A stretch of DNA of 64,000 nucleotides from Devosia sp. Root635 (GCF_001427605.1 NZ_LMGZ01000024.1:52300-116299); one strand, 5' to 3'; counted from the stretch's first letter, positions 33,542 to 42,225 are shown. Notes: generated by a model not told the origin, from the sequence alone. Translations and numbers: made by a program.

Positions 33542-34825
33542 CTATGGTGCCAGCAGGCGCGGCAGGAACATCGACAGGTCGGGCACGTAGGTCACCACCA
33601 CCAGTGTCAGCAGGTTGACCACGATGAACGGAGTGACGCCGCTGATGATCTTGGCGACGGACTCGTTCAGCGTCGAGGACGCCACGAAGATGTCGAGGCC
33701 GAAGGGCGGCGTAATCATGCCGATACAGGTATTGAGGCAGACGATGATGCCGAAATGGATCGGGTCGATGCCGAAGCTGACGGCAACGGGGTAGAGCGCC
33801 GGCACCAAGATCAGCAGGGTCGAGTTGGGATCGATGAACATGCCGGCCACCAGGAACAGCAGGTTGACGATCAAGAGGAAGACGATCCAGTTGGCCTCGA
33901 TGCTCTCCATGAAGCCGATCACCATGTTGGGCACCTGCGCCAGCGTGATGAAGTAGGCGACAAGGCTGCCCACGGCCAACAGCACGAAGATGGACGCGGT
34001 GGTGATCGCGGCACTGGTGGCTATGCGGGCCACATCGGGAAACTTCATCTCGCGATAGACCAGCAATTCGATCAGCAGGGCGTAGACGACGCTGGCGGCA
34101 GCCGCCTCGGTGGGCGTGAAAAAGCCAGAATAGATGCCCCCCAGCAGCACAACGGGCAATCCCAGCGCCCACATGCCTTTGCGCACCGCATGCCATCGTT
34201 CGCGGAAGGGCAGCCGCGCGGTGCCGCCGAGGCCGTGGCGGCGGGCATAGATCAGCACATAGACCGCGAAGGCCGCCGACAGGAAGAGCCCGATGACAAG
34301 GCCGGCGGCGAACAGGGCCGCCACCGATGTACCGGTGAGCCAGGCATAGATGATCAGCGTGATGGAGGGGGGGATGAGCAGGGCGACTTCGGCCGAGGAG
34401 ATGAGGAGGCCCAGCGAGAACTTGTCGCTGTAGCCCTGTTCGCGCATCTGCGGATAGAGAATGCGGCCCAAAGCGGCCACCGTGGCGGGAGCCGAACCCG
34501 AGACCGAGCCGAAAGCGGCGGAGGCGGCCACCATGCTGAGGCCAAGGCCGCCGGCGTGATGCCCGAGAAAAGCCTTGACCACATTGGTCAACTGGCGGGC
34601 GATATTGCCGCGCGCCATGATCTCGGCAGCCAGGATGAAGAATGGAATGGCCATGAGAGTGGAGTGGTTGATGCCCCCCACCAGCTTCTGGCCATAGAGC
34701 ACTTCGGGCACGGCCGAATAGAAAATTTCCTTGGTGAGGATGCCGGGCAGGCCGAGCACCAGCAACATTTCGAATCCGAGGAACAGCAGCGCCAGAGCAC
34801 CGATAAACAAGGCAATGACAATCAT
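33542..34825 (-). CDS. TRAP transporter large permease (DctM type)
   Basis: 427 residues with about twelve membrane segments; DctM family. Family features include LVGGINHSTLMAIPFFILAAEIMARG, AASAAFGSVSGSAPATVAALG, LISSAEVALLIPPSITLIIYAWLTG and LNTCIGMITPPFGLDIFVASS. It forms the transport path of a sodium-coupled importer with the DctQ and DctP subunits encoded just upstream. It follows dctQ by three bases. It converges on the pyrimidine operon and lies between pyrE and pyrF, which suggests that the substrate is an acidic pyrimidine such as orotate. That is an inference. Confidence 0.9.
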   Translation of the reverse strand: MIVIALFIGALALLFLGFEMLLVLGLPGILTKEIFYSAVPEVLYGQKLVGGINHSTLMAIPFFILAAEIMARGNIARQLTNVVKAFLGHHAGGLGLSMVAASAAFGSVSGSAPATVAALGRILYPQMREQGYSDKFSLGLLISSAEVALLIPPSITLIIYAWLTGTSVAALFAAGLVIGLFLSAAFAVYVLIYARRHGLGGTARLPFRERWHAVRKGMWALGLPVVLLGGIYSGFFTPTEAAAASVVYALLIELLVYREMKFPDVARIATSAAITTASIFVLLAVGSLVAYFITLAQVPNMVIGFMESIEANWIVFLLIVNLLFLVAGMFIDPNSTLLILVPALYPVAVSFGIDPIHFGIIVCLNTCIGMITPPFGLDIFVASSTLNESVAKIISGVTPFIVVNLLTLVVVTYVPDLSMFLPRLLAP

Positions 34826-34828
34826 GGC

Positions 34829-35335
34829 TCAGACGGCCCCTTCGTGGGTGCTGTTTGACCAGCGATCGATGACGCCGGCAAGGCTCAGCGCGTAGCGGAG
34901 CGCCAACAGGGCAAAGCCCGCCGGGAGCGCCAGATAGAGATAGGCGGTGGAAATACCCAGCGTCGGGCTGCGTTGCCCGGTATTGGCGATGATCATGGTC
35001 ATCTCGATACCTACCCAGGTGATGTAGAGGCTGAAGAGCAAACCCGTGAGGTCGATGATCTTGCGCAGCACGAACTGCACGCGCGAGGGCATCATTTCGA
35101 GGTAGCTGGTCATGGCAATCTGCCGGCCGCGCTCAAGGGCAATGCCGAGGGCCAGGAAAACCAGCCAGACCATCAAATAACGGGTGGCCTCGTCGACCCA
35201 GACGACATAGCGCGCGTAGGGCGGGGCGATTTCCCGGACGGCGATGGACCCGCTATACATCAGCACCATGACCAGCATCACGCCGGCAAGCAGCGTGTGT
35301 TCAAGCGAGCGTAGGAAGCGCAGCAAAGCAGCCAT
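34829..35335 (-). CDS. TRAP transporter small permease (DctQ type)
   Basis: 168 residues with four predicted membrane segments. The conserved DctQ stretch YVVWVDEATRYLMVWLVFLALGIALERGRQIAMT is visible. It partners DctM and DctP. A 55-base gap separates it from dctP. Confidence 0.9.
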   Translation of the reverse strand: MAALLRFLRSLEHTLLAGVMLVMVLMYSGSIAVREIAPPYARYVVWVDEATRYLMVWLVFLALGIALERGRQIAMTSYLEMMPSRVQFVLRKIIDLTGLLFSLYITWVGIEMTMIIANTGQRSPTLGISTAYLYLALPAGFALLALRYALSLAGVIDRWSNSTHEGAV

Positions 35336-35390
35336 TCATGGTCCATTCCAAATGTGTCGGCGCCTCGCGGGAGGCGCCGACCGTGGTCGA

Positions 35391-36407
35391 TTACTGGCCG
35401 ACGATCTCGGCATATTGAGCTTCGTAGACGTCCACGATGGTCTTGCCGGCATCGCCAGCACCGGCCAGGTAGGCGTCGCGGGCAGGACCATACATCACTT
35501 CGCGGAAGGCGGCACGCTGGGCGTCGTCGAGTTCGACGATATCGATGCCGCTCTGCTTGATGGTTTCGAGAGCGGTCGCCTGGGCGGCTTCCTTGATCTG
35601 TTCGACCTGCGGGCGGACTTCGTCAAACGCCGCGACGATGATGTCCTGGTATTCGGCCGGCAGGGAATTCCACCAGCCGGGGTTGAACAGGACCACGTCC
35701 TCATTGGCACCGTGCTCGGAGATCAGCAGATGCTGCTGCACTTCCTGATACTTCATGGTGGCGATGGTATCGAGCGCGTTTTCCTGGCCGTCGACAACGC
35801 CGGTCTGCAGGGCGGTGTAGAGTTCACCGAAGGGCAGGGCGATGGCCGAGGCGCCCACCGCGTTGAACTGCTCGATCAACACGGCCGAGTCCATGACCCG
35901 GAAGCGCTGGCCGGCGAAATCCTCGACATTGGCGATCTCGTTGTTCGAGGTCATGGCCTTGCGCCCGTTGGGCCACAGGGCCACGGCGTGGAAGCCGAGC
36001 GGCTCGAAGCTGGCCAGCACGGCATCGCCGAAGGCACCGCCGCGCAGGGCCGCGGCCTTTTCACGATCCGACGGATAGAGGAAGGGGACGTCGAGAATGG
36101 AGACGGCGGGGTTGAAGCCAGCAAGGAATGCCGCCGGCGAGACGGTGCCCTCGATGAGGCCGAGCTGGACGCCTTCGTTCATTTCGCGAGCCTGACCCAA
36201 CTGGCCGGCCGGGAAGAGTTCGAACGCCACGGCACCGCCAGTGCGCTCCTTGACCAGGTCGGCGACCATGACGAGGCCGGCATGGCGCGGCTGCTGGTCG
36301 GATTCCAGGTGCCCGATGCGGGCGGTAAATTCCTGGGCTGCCAGCGGCGTCGTGCCCAGAGCAAGGGCGACGCCGAAAATGGCAAAGGCGAGTCTGTTGA
36401 CAGTCAT
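35391..36407 (-). CDS. TRAP transporter solute-binding protein (DctP type)
   Basis: 338 residues, with a signal peptide ending near TTPLAAQ. The DctP fold is shown by FELFPAGQLGQAREMNEGVQLG, the ligand-arginine region FAGQRFRVMDS, and ALPFGELYTALQTGVVDGQENALDTI. This family usually binds carboxylate ligands through that arginine, compatible with orotate. It is the first gene of the TRAP operon, with operator-like site D upstream. Confidence 0.9.
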   Translation of the reverse strand: MTVNRLAFAIFGVALALGTTPLAAQEFTARIGHLESDQQPRHAGLVMVADLVKERTGGAVAFELFPAGQLGQAREMNEGVQLGLIEGTVSPAAFLAGFNPAVSILDVPFLYPSDREKAAALRGGAFGDAVLASFEPLGFHAVALWPNGRKAMTSNNEIANVEDFAGQRFRVMDSAVLIEQFNAVGASAIALPFGELYTALQTGVVDGQENALDTIATMKYQEVQQHLLISEHGANEDVVLFNPGWWNSLPAEYQDIIVAAFDEVRPQVEQIKEAAQATALETIKQSGIDIVELDDAQRAAFREVMYGPARDAYLAGAGDAGKTIVDVYEAQYAEIVGQ

Positions 36408-36835
36408 AACGTCCTCCGAGGGGTAACTTTCATGCGAACCGATGCCGAGTAAACGTGCCCTGTCGGGATGGAGTCAAGGATTAATCTAAAAAAATAGACA
36501 GAACGCAAAACTGGCTAAGGTTTAGGCGATCGAGTGGGTAGCGGGGCAGCAGTTCGCCCGCGAAAGGGGCATTCGTACTGCAGCCGCGTTGGCACAGGTG
36601 CTTCCCGACTCGCGTGGTCGGAGCAGCCAAGTGCCGTTGCAGGCCAGAGCAGGCTGGTGAATCACGGGATGACTATAAATCGAGACTCGTCGCAGGCCAC
36701 TCGGGCGGCGGCCGCGTGACCTGCTGGCCGGCTTAATAGCCGGTCCTGGTCATCACGGCTCATAGATGCGCCGGCTATCGTATCAATTTTTGGACTGATG
36801 CCCTTTGCCGAGTGGCGCGCGATAGTCGCGGCTGG
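36408..36835. other. Intergenic region upstream of the TRAP operon
   Basis: 428 bases between the dctP-type start and the pyrF 3' end. It holds site D (36484-36499) in an AT-rich patch, as a promoter would. Short open frames here have no ribosome sites or family features and are not called. Confidence 0.5.
36484..36499. promoter_or_regulatory. Operator-like site D upstream of the TRAP operon
   Basis: ATCTAAAAAAATAGAC agrees at 12 of 16 bases with the pyrK site GTCTCAAAAATGAGAC and keeps its TCT/AGA symmetry. It lies 77 bases before the TRAP binding-protein start codon. It could place the importer under the same regulator. Confidence 0.45.
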
Positions 36836-37729
36836 TCAGGCGAGCCGCATTATCCGGCGCGCATCCTCGACGTGGCGTTCCAGTGCGCCACGAAACGCCT
36901 GCGGGTTTTTGCCGAGCGACAGAATCGAGCGGGAGGCGGACGGAACGGCGCGATTGACGGCGTCACCAAACTGGGCGGCGACATCGGCGAAAGTAGCGCC
37001 TTGTGCCCCGAGGCCGGGAACGAGGAAGAGCGAGGTCGGCAGGGCGGCAATGGTCTGTGCGGCGCCGGCACCAAGCGTGGCCCCCACCACGGCACCGACC
37101 GGGCCATTGCCGAATCGGTCGAGGCGGTGCTGGTTGAAGGCGGAAATCTGAACGGCCAGATGGTCGGCAATGGTCTTGCCGTTTATCAGCGCGTCCTGCA
37201 GTTCGGCCGCTTCGGGATTGGAAGAGCGCACGACGACGAAGACGCCGGTGCCGCTATCGGCAGCGCGTTCGAGAAAGCCGGTATAGGCGCCCAGGCCCAG
37301 ATAGGGGCTGATGGTGACGGCGTCGCAAGCAAAGGGGGCGTCGTCGCCAAGCCAGGCCTGGCCATAGGCATCCATGGTGGAGCCGACGTCACCGCGCTTG
37401 GCATCGGCAATGACCAGCAGGCCCGCGGCGCGCGCATCGCGCATGAATGACTGCAGCGTTTCCATGCCGGCGGGACCGAACGCCTCGAAGAAGGCGACCT
37501 GCGGCTTGACGACGGCAACATGCTCACGGGCGCATGCGAGAACCTCGTCGCAGAACCGGCGCAACCCGTCGATATCGGCATCGAGACCCCAGCCGGCGAG
37601 CACTTCGCGCGATGGATCCACACCCAGGCAGAACGGTGACAGATCGCGCGATGCTGTCGCGAAACGCGTCCAGAACGGCATGGATACCGGAGAGGAGACG
37701 GAAGCGTTTGCAGTTGTCTCGTAATTCAT
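36836..37729 (-). CDS. pyrF: Orotidine 5'-phosphate decarboxylase PyrF, type 2
   Basis: Decarboxylates OMP to UMP. About 297 residues from ATG 37729, with the body beginning FWTRFATASRDLSPFCLGVDPS. The catalytic Asp-Lys array is VIADAKRGDVGSTMDAYG, preceded by VVKPQVAFFEAFGPAGMETL. These features are of the type 2 subfamily known from actinobacteria and others, not the ~230-residue type 1 common in alphaproteobacteria. The N-terminal ~20 residues are poorly conserved and no strong ribosome site exists, so the start is uncertain. It diverges from the histidine kinase gene. Confidence 0.9.
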   Translation of the reverse strand: MNYETTANASVSSPVSMPFWTRFATASRDLSPFCLGVDPSREVLAGWGLDADIDGLRRFCDEVLACAREHVAVVKPQVAFFEAFGPAGMETLQSFMRDARAAGLLVIADAKRGDVGSTMDAYGQAWLGDDAPFACDAVTISPYLGLGAYTGFLERAADSGTGVFVVVRSSNPEAAELQDALINGKTIADHLAVQISAFNQHRLDRFGNGPVGAVVGATLGAGAAQTIAALPTSLFLVPGLGAQGATFADVAAQFGDAVNRAVPSASRSILSLGKNPQAFRGALERHVEDARRIMRLA

Positions 37730-37753
37730 GACCGGGATCAAAATTAGAACGGG

Positions 37754-37780
37754 TTGGACATCTGTCCAAAAATTTATACT
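37754..37780. promoter_or_regulatory. Palindrome and promoter-like sequence between pyrF and the kinase gene
   Basis: TTGGACA-TC-TGTCCAA (37754-37769) is a perfect 7-bp-arm palindrome. TATACT at 37775-37780 could be a -10 for the kinase gene. Another TGTCCA half-site is at 37794-37799. It looks like an operator over a divergent promoter and does not resemble the GTCTCA-type sites. Confidence 0.5.
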
Positions 37781-37939
37781 GCACTTGGTGGCCTGTCCAT
37801 CCGAAATGTCTCTTGAGGCGACATGGCGTGCCGCGGCGAGCTTGACTCTCCCCTGCCATTGCATGGCGGGCGGAACTGGGCTCAACTTGGCGGGCGAGCA
37901 TCGCCGGAGCGAACCGGCGGGCCGGGAGGATATGCCGGG

Positions 37940-39748
37940 TTGCAATCGATCCAACGCCGTCGCGTCTGGCTGGGGCTGGTGGCCGTTTTCGTGGTCGCCG
38001 GCGTTGCGCTGGGTTGCTGGCGACTGGCCTATCTGCGGCAGTTCGGCGAGGTGGAACGGCAGGTGCAGGACCGCCTCACCATCAACCTGCGCTCGGTCGA
38101 GAGCGAAATCGAACGCTTCCGCTACCTGCCGGGCGTCATCGGACAGGACGGGCGCGTGGTGGCGGCACTGCAGCAGCCGGGATCGATGACATCGTCAGGC
38201 GCCGCCAACGGCTATCTGCAGGCTGTCAGAGGCATGTCGGGGGCGGACGAGCTTTACGTCCTCAATCTTGCCGGGCAGACCATCGCTGCCAGCAACTGGG
38301 ATGAGCCCGGCAGCTTCGTGGGCCACAATTATGCGTTCCGGCCGTATTTCCTCGATGCCATGGCGACGGGCAGCGGCCGCTTTTATGCGGTGGGCGTAAC
38401 GACAGGCAAGCCGGGCTATTTCCTGTCGGGTCGGGTGGATATCGGCGGCGAGCCCATCGGCGTCGTGGTCGCCAAGGTCGATATGGGGCCGTTGGCCATG
38501 ACCTGGGCAGCAGCAGGCGAAATGAGTGCGGTCGCGGATCGCGACGGGATCGTGTTTCTCTCCGGCGATCCGCGCTGGAACTACCGGCCATTGCAGACGC
38601 TGGCGGGCGATACGATCGAATTGCTGCAAGCGGAACGGCGCTATGACGGCATAGACATCGCCGCCGCGGCGCCGTTGGCTCCGGCCGAGGCGGCGGCGGG
38701 GAGTCTGCTTATCAATCTGCCCGACGACACTTATCTATTGGGCCGGCGCGCCATCGAGCCGGATGGCTGGCAATTGCTGTCGGCATTGCCGCTGGAGCCG
38801 GTGGAGCGTGAAGCCCGGCTGGTAGGCGGCCTGGCTGCGCTCATCGCCATATTGGGGCTGGGCGCGCTGGTCTTTGCCAACCAGCGCCGGCAGATCGTCC
38901 GGCTGAAGCTGGAACAGAATGTCATCCTGGAGCGGCGGGTTGCCGAACGCACCCAGGCGCTGGCCCACGAGGTGGAGGAGCGGCGGCGCACCGAGGCCGA
39001 GCTGCGGGCGACGCAGGAAAATCTCATCCATGCCGCCAAGCTGGCGGCGCTTGGCCGCATGTCGGCGGCCATCGTGCATGAAGTGAGCCAGCCGCTCTCG
39101 GCCCTCGACAATACGCTGGCGGCGGCGGACCTGCATGCCCAGCGCGATGCGCCGGCCGAAGTTCACCGCAATCTCGGCAATGCCCGCAACCTGCTGCGCC
39201 GCATGCAGCGCACGGTCAAGCACCTGCGCACCTTCTCCTCGCGCCGCGAGCCGGGGCCGCCCGAGGCGGTCAATATCGCCACGGTGCTTGAAGCGGCGCT
39301 CGATATCGTCGCGCCACAGGCGCGGGACGGGGCGGTGCGCGTGGAAAAGGCGCTGGGACCCGAGCTGCCGCGTGTGGCCGGCAATGCGGTGCGGCTGGAG
39401 CAGGTGTTCATCAACCTCGTGCTCAACGCCATAGAGGCGACGGCCGAGGCCGAGAATCGGGAGGTCCGGGTCACGGCCCGGAGCGACGAACGGGGGGTGT
39501 CGGTGGAGATTGCCGATACCGGCCCCGGCATTCCCCAAACGGTTCGGGAACGCCTGTTCGAGCCGTTCTTCACCACCAAGAGCACCGGAGAGAGCCTGGG
39601 GCTGGGCCTCTCCATATCCCGAACGCTGGTCGAGGAATTCGGCGGCGCGCTGCGTTTCGATGTGCGACCGGGTGGGGGCACGCTGGTCAGCGTGGTGCTG
39701 CCGCTCTATCAGGCCGAACCGGTGCGCAAGAGGCTGGCGCCGGCATGA
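37940..39748 (+). CDS. DctB-like sensor histidine kinase
   Basis: About 602 residues. A membrane segment near residues 10-28 and a second near 290-312 bracket a ~260-residue periplasmic sensor domain of the double-Cache type used by DctB. A short coiled coil follows (EVEERRRTEAELRATQENL). The phosphoacceptor block is AAIVHEVSQPLSALDNTL, and the ATPase domain shows LVLNAIEAT, IADTGPGIP and STGESLGLGLSISRTLVEEFGG. The TTG at 37940 was chosen because GGGAGGA lies nine bases upstream; an in-frame ATG at 37823 would add 39 unlikely residues. It overlaps the response regulator by four bases. Confidence 0.87.
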   Translation: MQSIQRRRVWLGLVAVFVVAGVALGCWRLAYLRQFGEVERQVQDRLTINLRSVESEIERFRYLPGVIGQDGRVVAALQQPGSMTSSGAANGYLQAVRGMSGADELYVLNLAGQTIAASNWDEPGSFVGHNYAFRPYFLDAMATGSGRFYAVGVTTGKPGYFLSGRVDIGGEPIGVVVAKVDMGPLAMTWAAAGEMSAVADRDGIVFLSGDPRWNYRPLQTLAGDTIELLQAERRYDGIDIAAAAPLAPAEAAAGSLLINLPDDTYLLGRRAIEPDGWQLLSALPLEPVEREARLVGGLAALIAILGLGALVFANQRRQIVRLKLEQNVILERRVAERTQALAHEVEERRRTEAELRATQENLIHAAKLAALGRMSAAIVHEVSQPLSALDNTLAAADLHAQRDAPAEVHRNLGNARNLLRRMQRTVKHLRTFSSRREPGPPEAVNIATVLEAALDIVAPQARDGAVRVEKALGPELPRVAGNAVRLEQVFINLVLNAIEATAEAENREVRVTARSDERGVSVEIADTGPGIPQTVRERLFEPFFTTKSTGESLGLGLSISRTLVEEFGGALRFDVRPGGGTLVSVVLPLYQAEPVRKRLAPA

Positions 39749-41079
39749 GCAGGGGAAGCATCGTATTCATCGACGACGAGGCCGAGCTTTGCGCCGCGGC
39801 GGAGGAATGGCTGGGTGTTTCCGGCTTCAGTGTCTCCAGCTTCACCGCGCCACAGAGGGCGCTGGAACGGGTGGAGCCGGCCGACATAGACTGCGTGGTC
39901 ACCGACGTCCGCATGCCGGGGCTGGGGGGTATCGAGGTGCTCGACCACTATCGCGCGGTGGCGCCGGACCTGCCGGTCGTCCTGCTCACCGGCCATGGCG
40001 ATGTGGCCCTTGCCGTCGATGCGATGCGGAGCGGCGCCCATGACTTCATCGAAAAGCCCTATGATGCCGAGCATCTGGTGGCGATCCTCGACCGGGCCAC
40101 CGAGCGCCGGAGGCTCGGACGCGAGCTTGCCCGGCTGCGCCAGGCCGCAGGGGGCGTCGAGATCGAGGATCGGCTGGTCGGACTGGCGCCGGCCATGGTT
40201 GCGCTGCGCCGGTCCATCCTGCAACTGGCCAATATCGACGTGGACGTGCTGGTGAACGGAGAAACCGGCACCGGCAAGGAGGTTGTGGCCCGCGCGCTGC
40301 ATGATTTCGGCGGTCGCGCCAAGGGGCAGTTCGTGGCCATCAACTGCGCCGCCATTCCCGAGACGGTGTTCGAGAGCGAGATGTTCGGCCATGCCCGCGG
40401 AGCCTTTACCGGAGCCGCGGGCGAGCGCATCGGCAAGCTCGAATATGCCAAGGGCGGCACCGTGTTTCTCGACGAGATCGAGTCGATGCCGCTATCGCTA
40501 CAGGCCAAGGTGCTGCGGGCCATCCAGGAGCGAAGCGTCGAGCCGCTGGGGACCAATATGTCCCGGCCCATCGACGTGCGCTTCATTGCTGCCAGCAAGG
40601 CAGACCTCAAGGCCGAAAGCGAGGCAGGCCGTTTTCGGCCGGACCTCTATTTCCGGCTCGCCACGGTGGAACTGGCCGTGCCGCCGCTGCGCCAGCGCCG
40701 CGAAGACGTGGCGCTGCTGTTCAACCTGTTCGCCGCCGATGCGGCACGGCGGTTCCGCCTGCCCGATACGGGCACTTACTGCCTGCCGCCGGGGCTCGAA
40801 ACGTCGGACTGGCGGGGCAATGTACGCGAACTCAGGGCGCTGGCCGAGCGGACGGTGCTGGGCATGGTGCAGCGCGGCATGGGTCCGAGCGACGGGGGGG
40901 CAGGCGGCAGCCTTGCCGATCGTGTCGCCCGCTTCGAGGCCGCGGCCATCGAGCAGGCGCTGCGCGCGGCCAATGGCTCCACGGCCGATGCCGCCGAACG
41001 GCTCGGGCTGGCGCGTCGCACGCTCAACGAGAAGATTGCGCGCTATGGCCTGAGGGTGCCGGGCGCGAGCGTGCGCTAG
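39745..41079 (+). CDS. DctD-like sigma-54-dependent response regulator
   Basis: 444 residues in three parts. The receiver comprises SIVFIDDEAELC, the phosphoacceptor in DCVVTDVRMPGLGG, and FIEKPY. The AAA+ domain has Walker A GETGTGKEV, the sigma-54 contact loop GAFTGA, Walker B GGTVFLDEIE and the arginine-finger region RFRPDLYFRL. A Fis-type helix-turn-helix ends the protein (AADAAERLGLARRTLNEKIARYGL). It should activate the sigma-54 promoter 100 bases downstream, in front of the TAXI-TRAP genes. Confidence 0.92.
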   Translation: MSRGSIVFIDDEAELCAAAEEWLGVSGFSVSSFTAPQRALERVEPADIDCVVTDVRMPGLGGIEVLDHYRAVAPDLPVVLLTGHGDVALAVDAMRSGAHDFIEKPYDAEHLVAILDRATERRRLGRELARLRQAAGGVEIEDRLVGLAPAMVALRRSILQLANIDVDVLVNGETGTGKEVVARALHDFGGRAKGQFVAINCAAIPETVFESEMFGHARGAFTGAAGERIGKLEYAKGGTVFLDEIESMPLSLQAKVLRAIQERSVEPLGTNMSRPIDVRFIAASKADLKAESEAGRFRPDLYFRLATVELAVPPLRQRREDVALLFNLFAADAARRFRLPDTGTYCLPPGLETSDWRGNVRELRALAERTVLGMVQRGMGPSDGGAGGSLADRVARFEAAAIEQALRAANGSTADAAERLGLARRTLNEKIARYGLRVPGASVR

Positions 41080-41080
41080 C

Positions 41081-41119
41081 TGGCGGATTTCCGCCAGGGC
41101 AGGGGATCGCCTGGCGGAT
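41081..41119 (+). promoter_or_regulatory. Putative enhancer sites for the DctD-like activator
   Basis: TGGCGGA-TT-TCCGCCA (41081-41096) is a palindrome with 7-bp arms. The half-site TGGCGGAT recurs at 41112-41119, 31 bases downstream. They lie 60-100 bases before the -24 element, a usual distance for upstream activator sites. Confidence 0.6.
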
Positions 41120-41178
41120 CGGCGCTCGGGCTGGCCGCGCGCAGCATTCAAAAGGCCCGATTTGCTGGCTTCTCCCGA

Positions 41179-41195
41179 TTGGCATGCCCTTTGCA
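41179..41195 (+). promoter_or_regulatory. Sigma-54 promoter of the TAXI-TRAP operon
   Basis: TTGGCATGCCCTTTGCA has GG (41181-41182) and GC (41193-41194) separated by ten bases, fitting the consensus TGGCAC-N5-TTGCA with one mismatch. It is about 70 bases before the TAXI start codon. Confidence 0.88.
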
Positions 41196-41265
41196 ATGTG
41201 GCGGGCAGTCCCTGCGCGTGGAGGCGTCGGGGCAGAAACATCGAACATGCAGGGAGGAATATCGC

Positions 41266-42225
41266 ATGTCTTTCGTTCCCGTCCGCCGCGTAGCGGGCCT
41301 GGTTGCCGGCGCTGTCCTGGCCATAAGCGGCAGCGCTGCCGTCAACGCCCAGGAATTCATCAACATCCTCACCGGCGGCACATCCGGTGTCTATTATCCG
41401 CTTGGCGTCGCGCTGTCGGAAATCTATGCCGAGGAGATCGAGGGTGTCCGTACCCAGGTGCAGGCGACCAAGGCGTCGGTCGAAAACCTGAACCTGCTGC
41501 AGCAGCACAAGGGCGAACTCGCCTTTGCCTTGGGCGACTCGGTCAAATCCGGCTGGGATGGTTTGCAGGAGGCGGGGTTCCCGCAGCCGCTGACGGACCT
41601 GCGGGCCGTCGCCGCCATCTATCCCAACTATGTGCAGATCGTCGCCAGCGCCGAAAGCGGCATCAAGACGCTCGCAGACCTCAAGGGCAAGTCCATCTCG
41701 GTGGGTGCGCCGGCTTCGGGCACCGAACTCAATGCACGGGCCATCTTCGCGGCCGCCGGCATGAGCTATGACGATCTGGGCAAGGTCGAATTCCTGCCCT
41801 ATGCGGAATCGGCCGAGCTGATCAAGAACCGCCAGCTCGACGCCACGCTGCAATCGTCGGGCCTGGGCGTCGCCTTCATCAAGGATCTGGCGGCAACCAT
41901 GGACATCACCATCGTCAGCATTCCCGCCGAGGTGGTGGACAGCATTGGCGCGCCCTACGTGGCGACGGTCATTCCGGCCGGTACCTATGACGGCCAGGAC
42001 GAGGATGTCAGCACGGCCGCCATCGGCAATATCCTGGTGACCCATGCCGGCGTCAGCGACGAGACCGCCTACCAGATGACCAAGCTGCTGTTCGAAAATC
42101 TCGACCGGCTGAAGGCGTCGCACTCGGCGGCGAATGGCATCGATCCGGCAACGGCGTTGCAGGGTCTCAGCATTCCGCTGCATCCGGGCGCCGAGCGCTA
42201 CTACAAGGAAGCCGGCCTGCTCTAA
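41266..42225 (+). CDS. TAXI-family TRAP solute-binding protein
   Basis: 319 residues, with a signal peptide ending near SAAVNAQ. The mature start is EFINILTGGTSGVYYPLGVALSEIY, the TAXI signature, followed by SVENLNLLQQHKGELAFALGDS and GKSISVGAPASGTELNARAIFAAAG. TAXI proteins bind carboxylates such as glutamate or 2-oxoglutarate, but the substrate here is unknown. The ATG at 41266 follows AGGGAGGAAT. It works with the fused permease encoded 66 bases downstream. Confidence 0.9.
   Translation: MSFVPVRRVAGLVAGAVLAISGSAAVNAQEFINILTGGTSGVYYPLGVALSEIYAEEIEGVRTQVQATKASVENLNLLQQHKGELAFALGDSVKSGWDGLQEAGFPQPLTDLRAVAAIYPNYVQIVASAESGIKTLADLKGKSISVGAPASGTELNARAIFAAAGMSYDDLGKVEFLPYAESAELIKNRQLDATLQSSGLGVAFIKDLAATMDITIVSIPAEVVDSIGAPYVATVIPAGTYDGQDEDVSTAAIGNILVTHAGVSDETAYQMTKLLFENLDRLKASHSAANGIDPATALQGLSIPLHPGAERYYKEAGLL

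Noticed and set aside
36534..36719. 61-codon frame before pyrF
   Set aside because: No ribosome site, no recognisable motif, and it lies in the TRAP/pyrF intergenic region.
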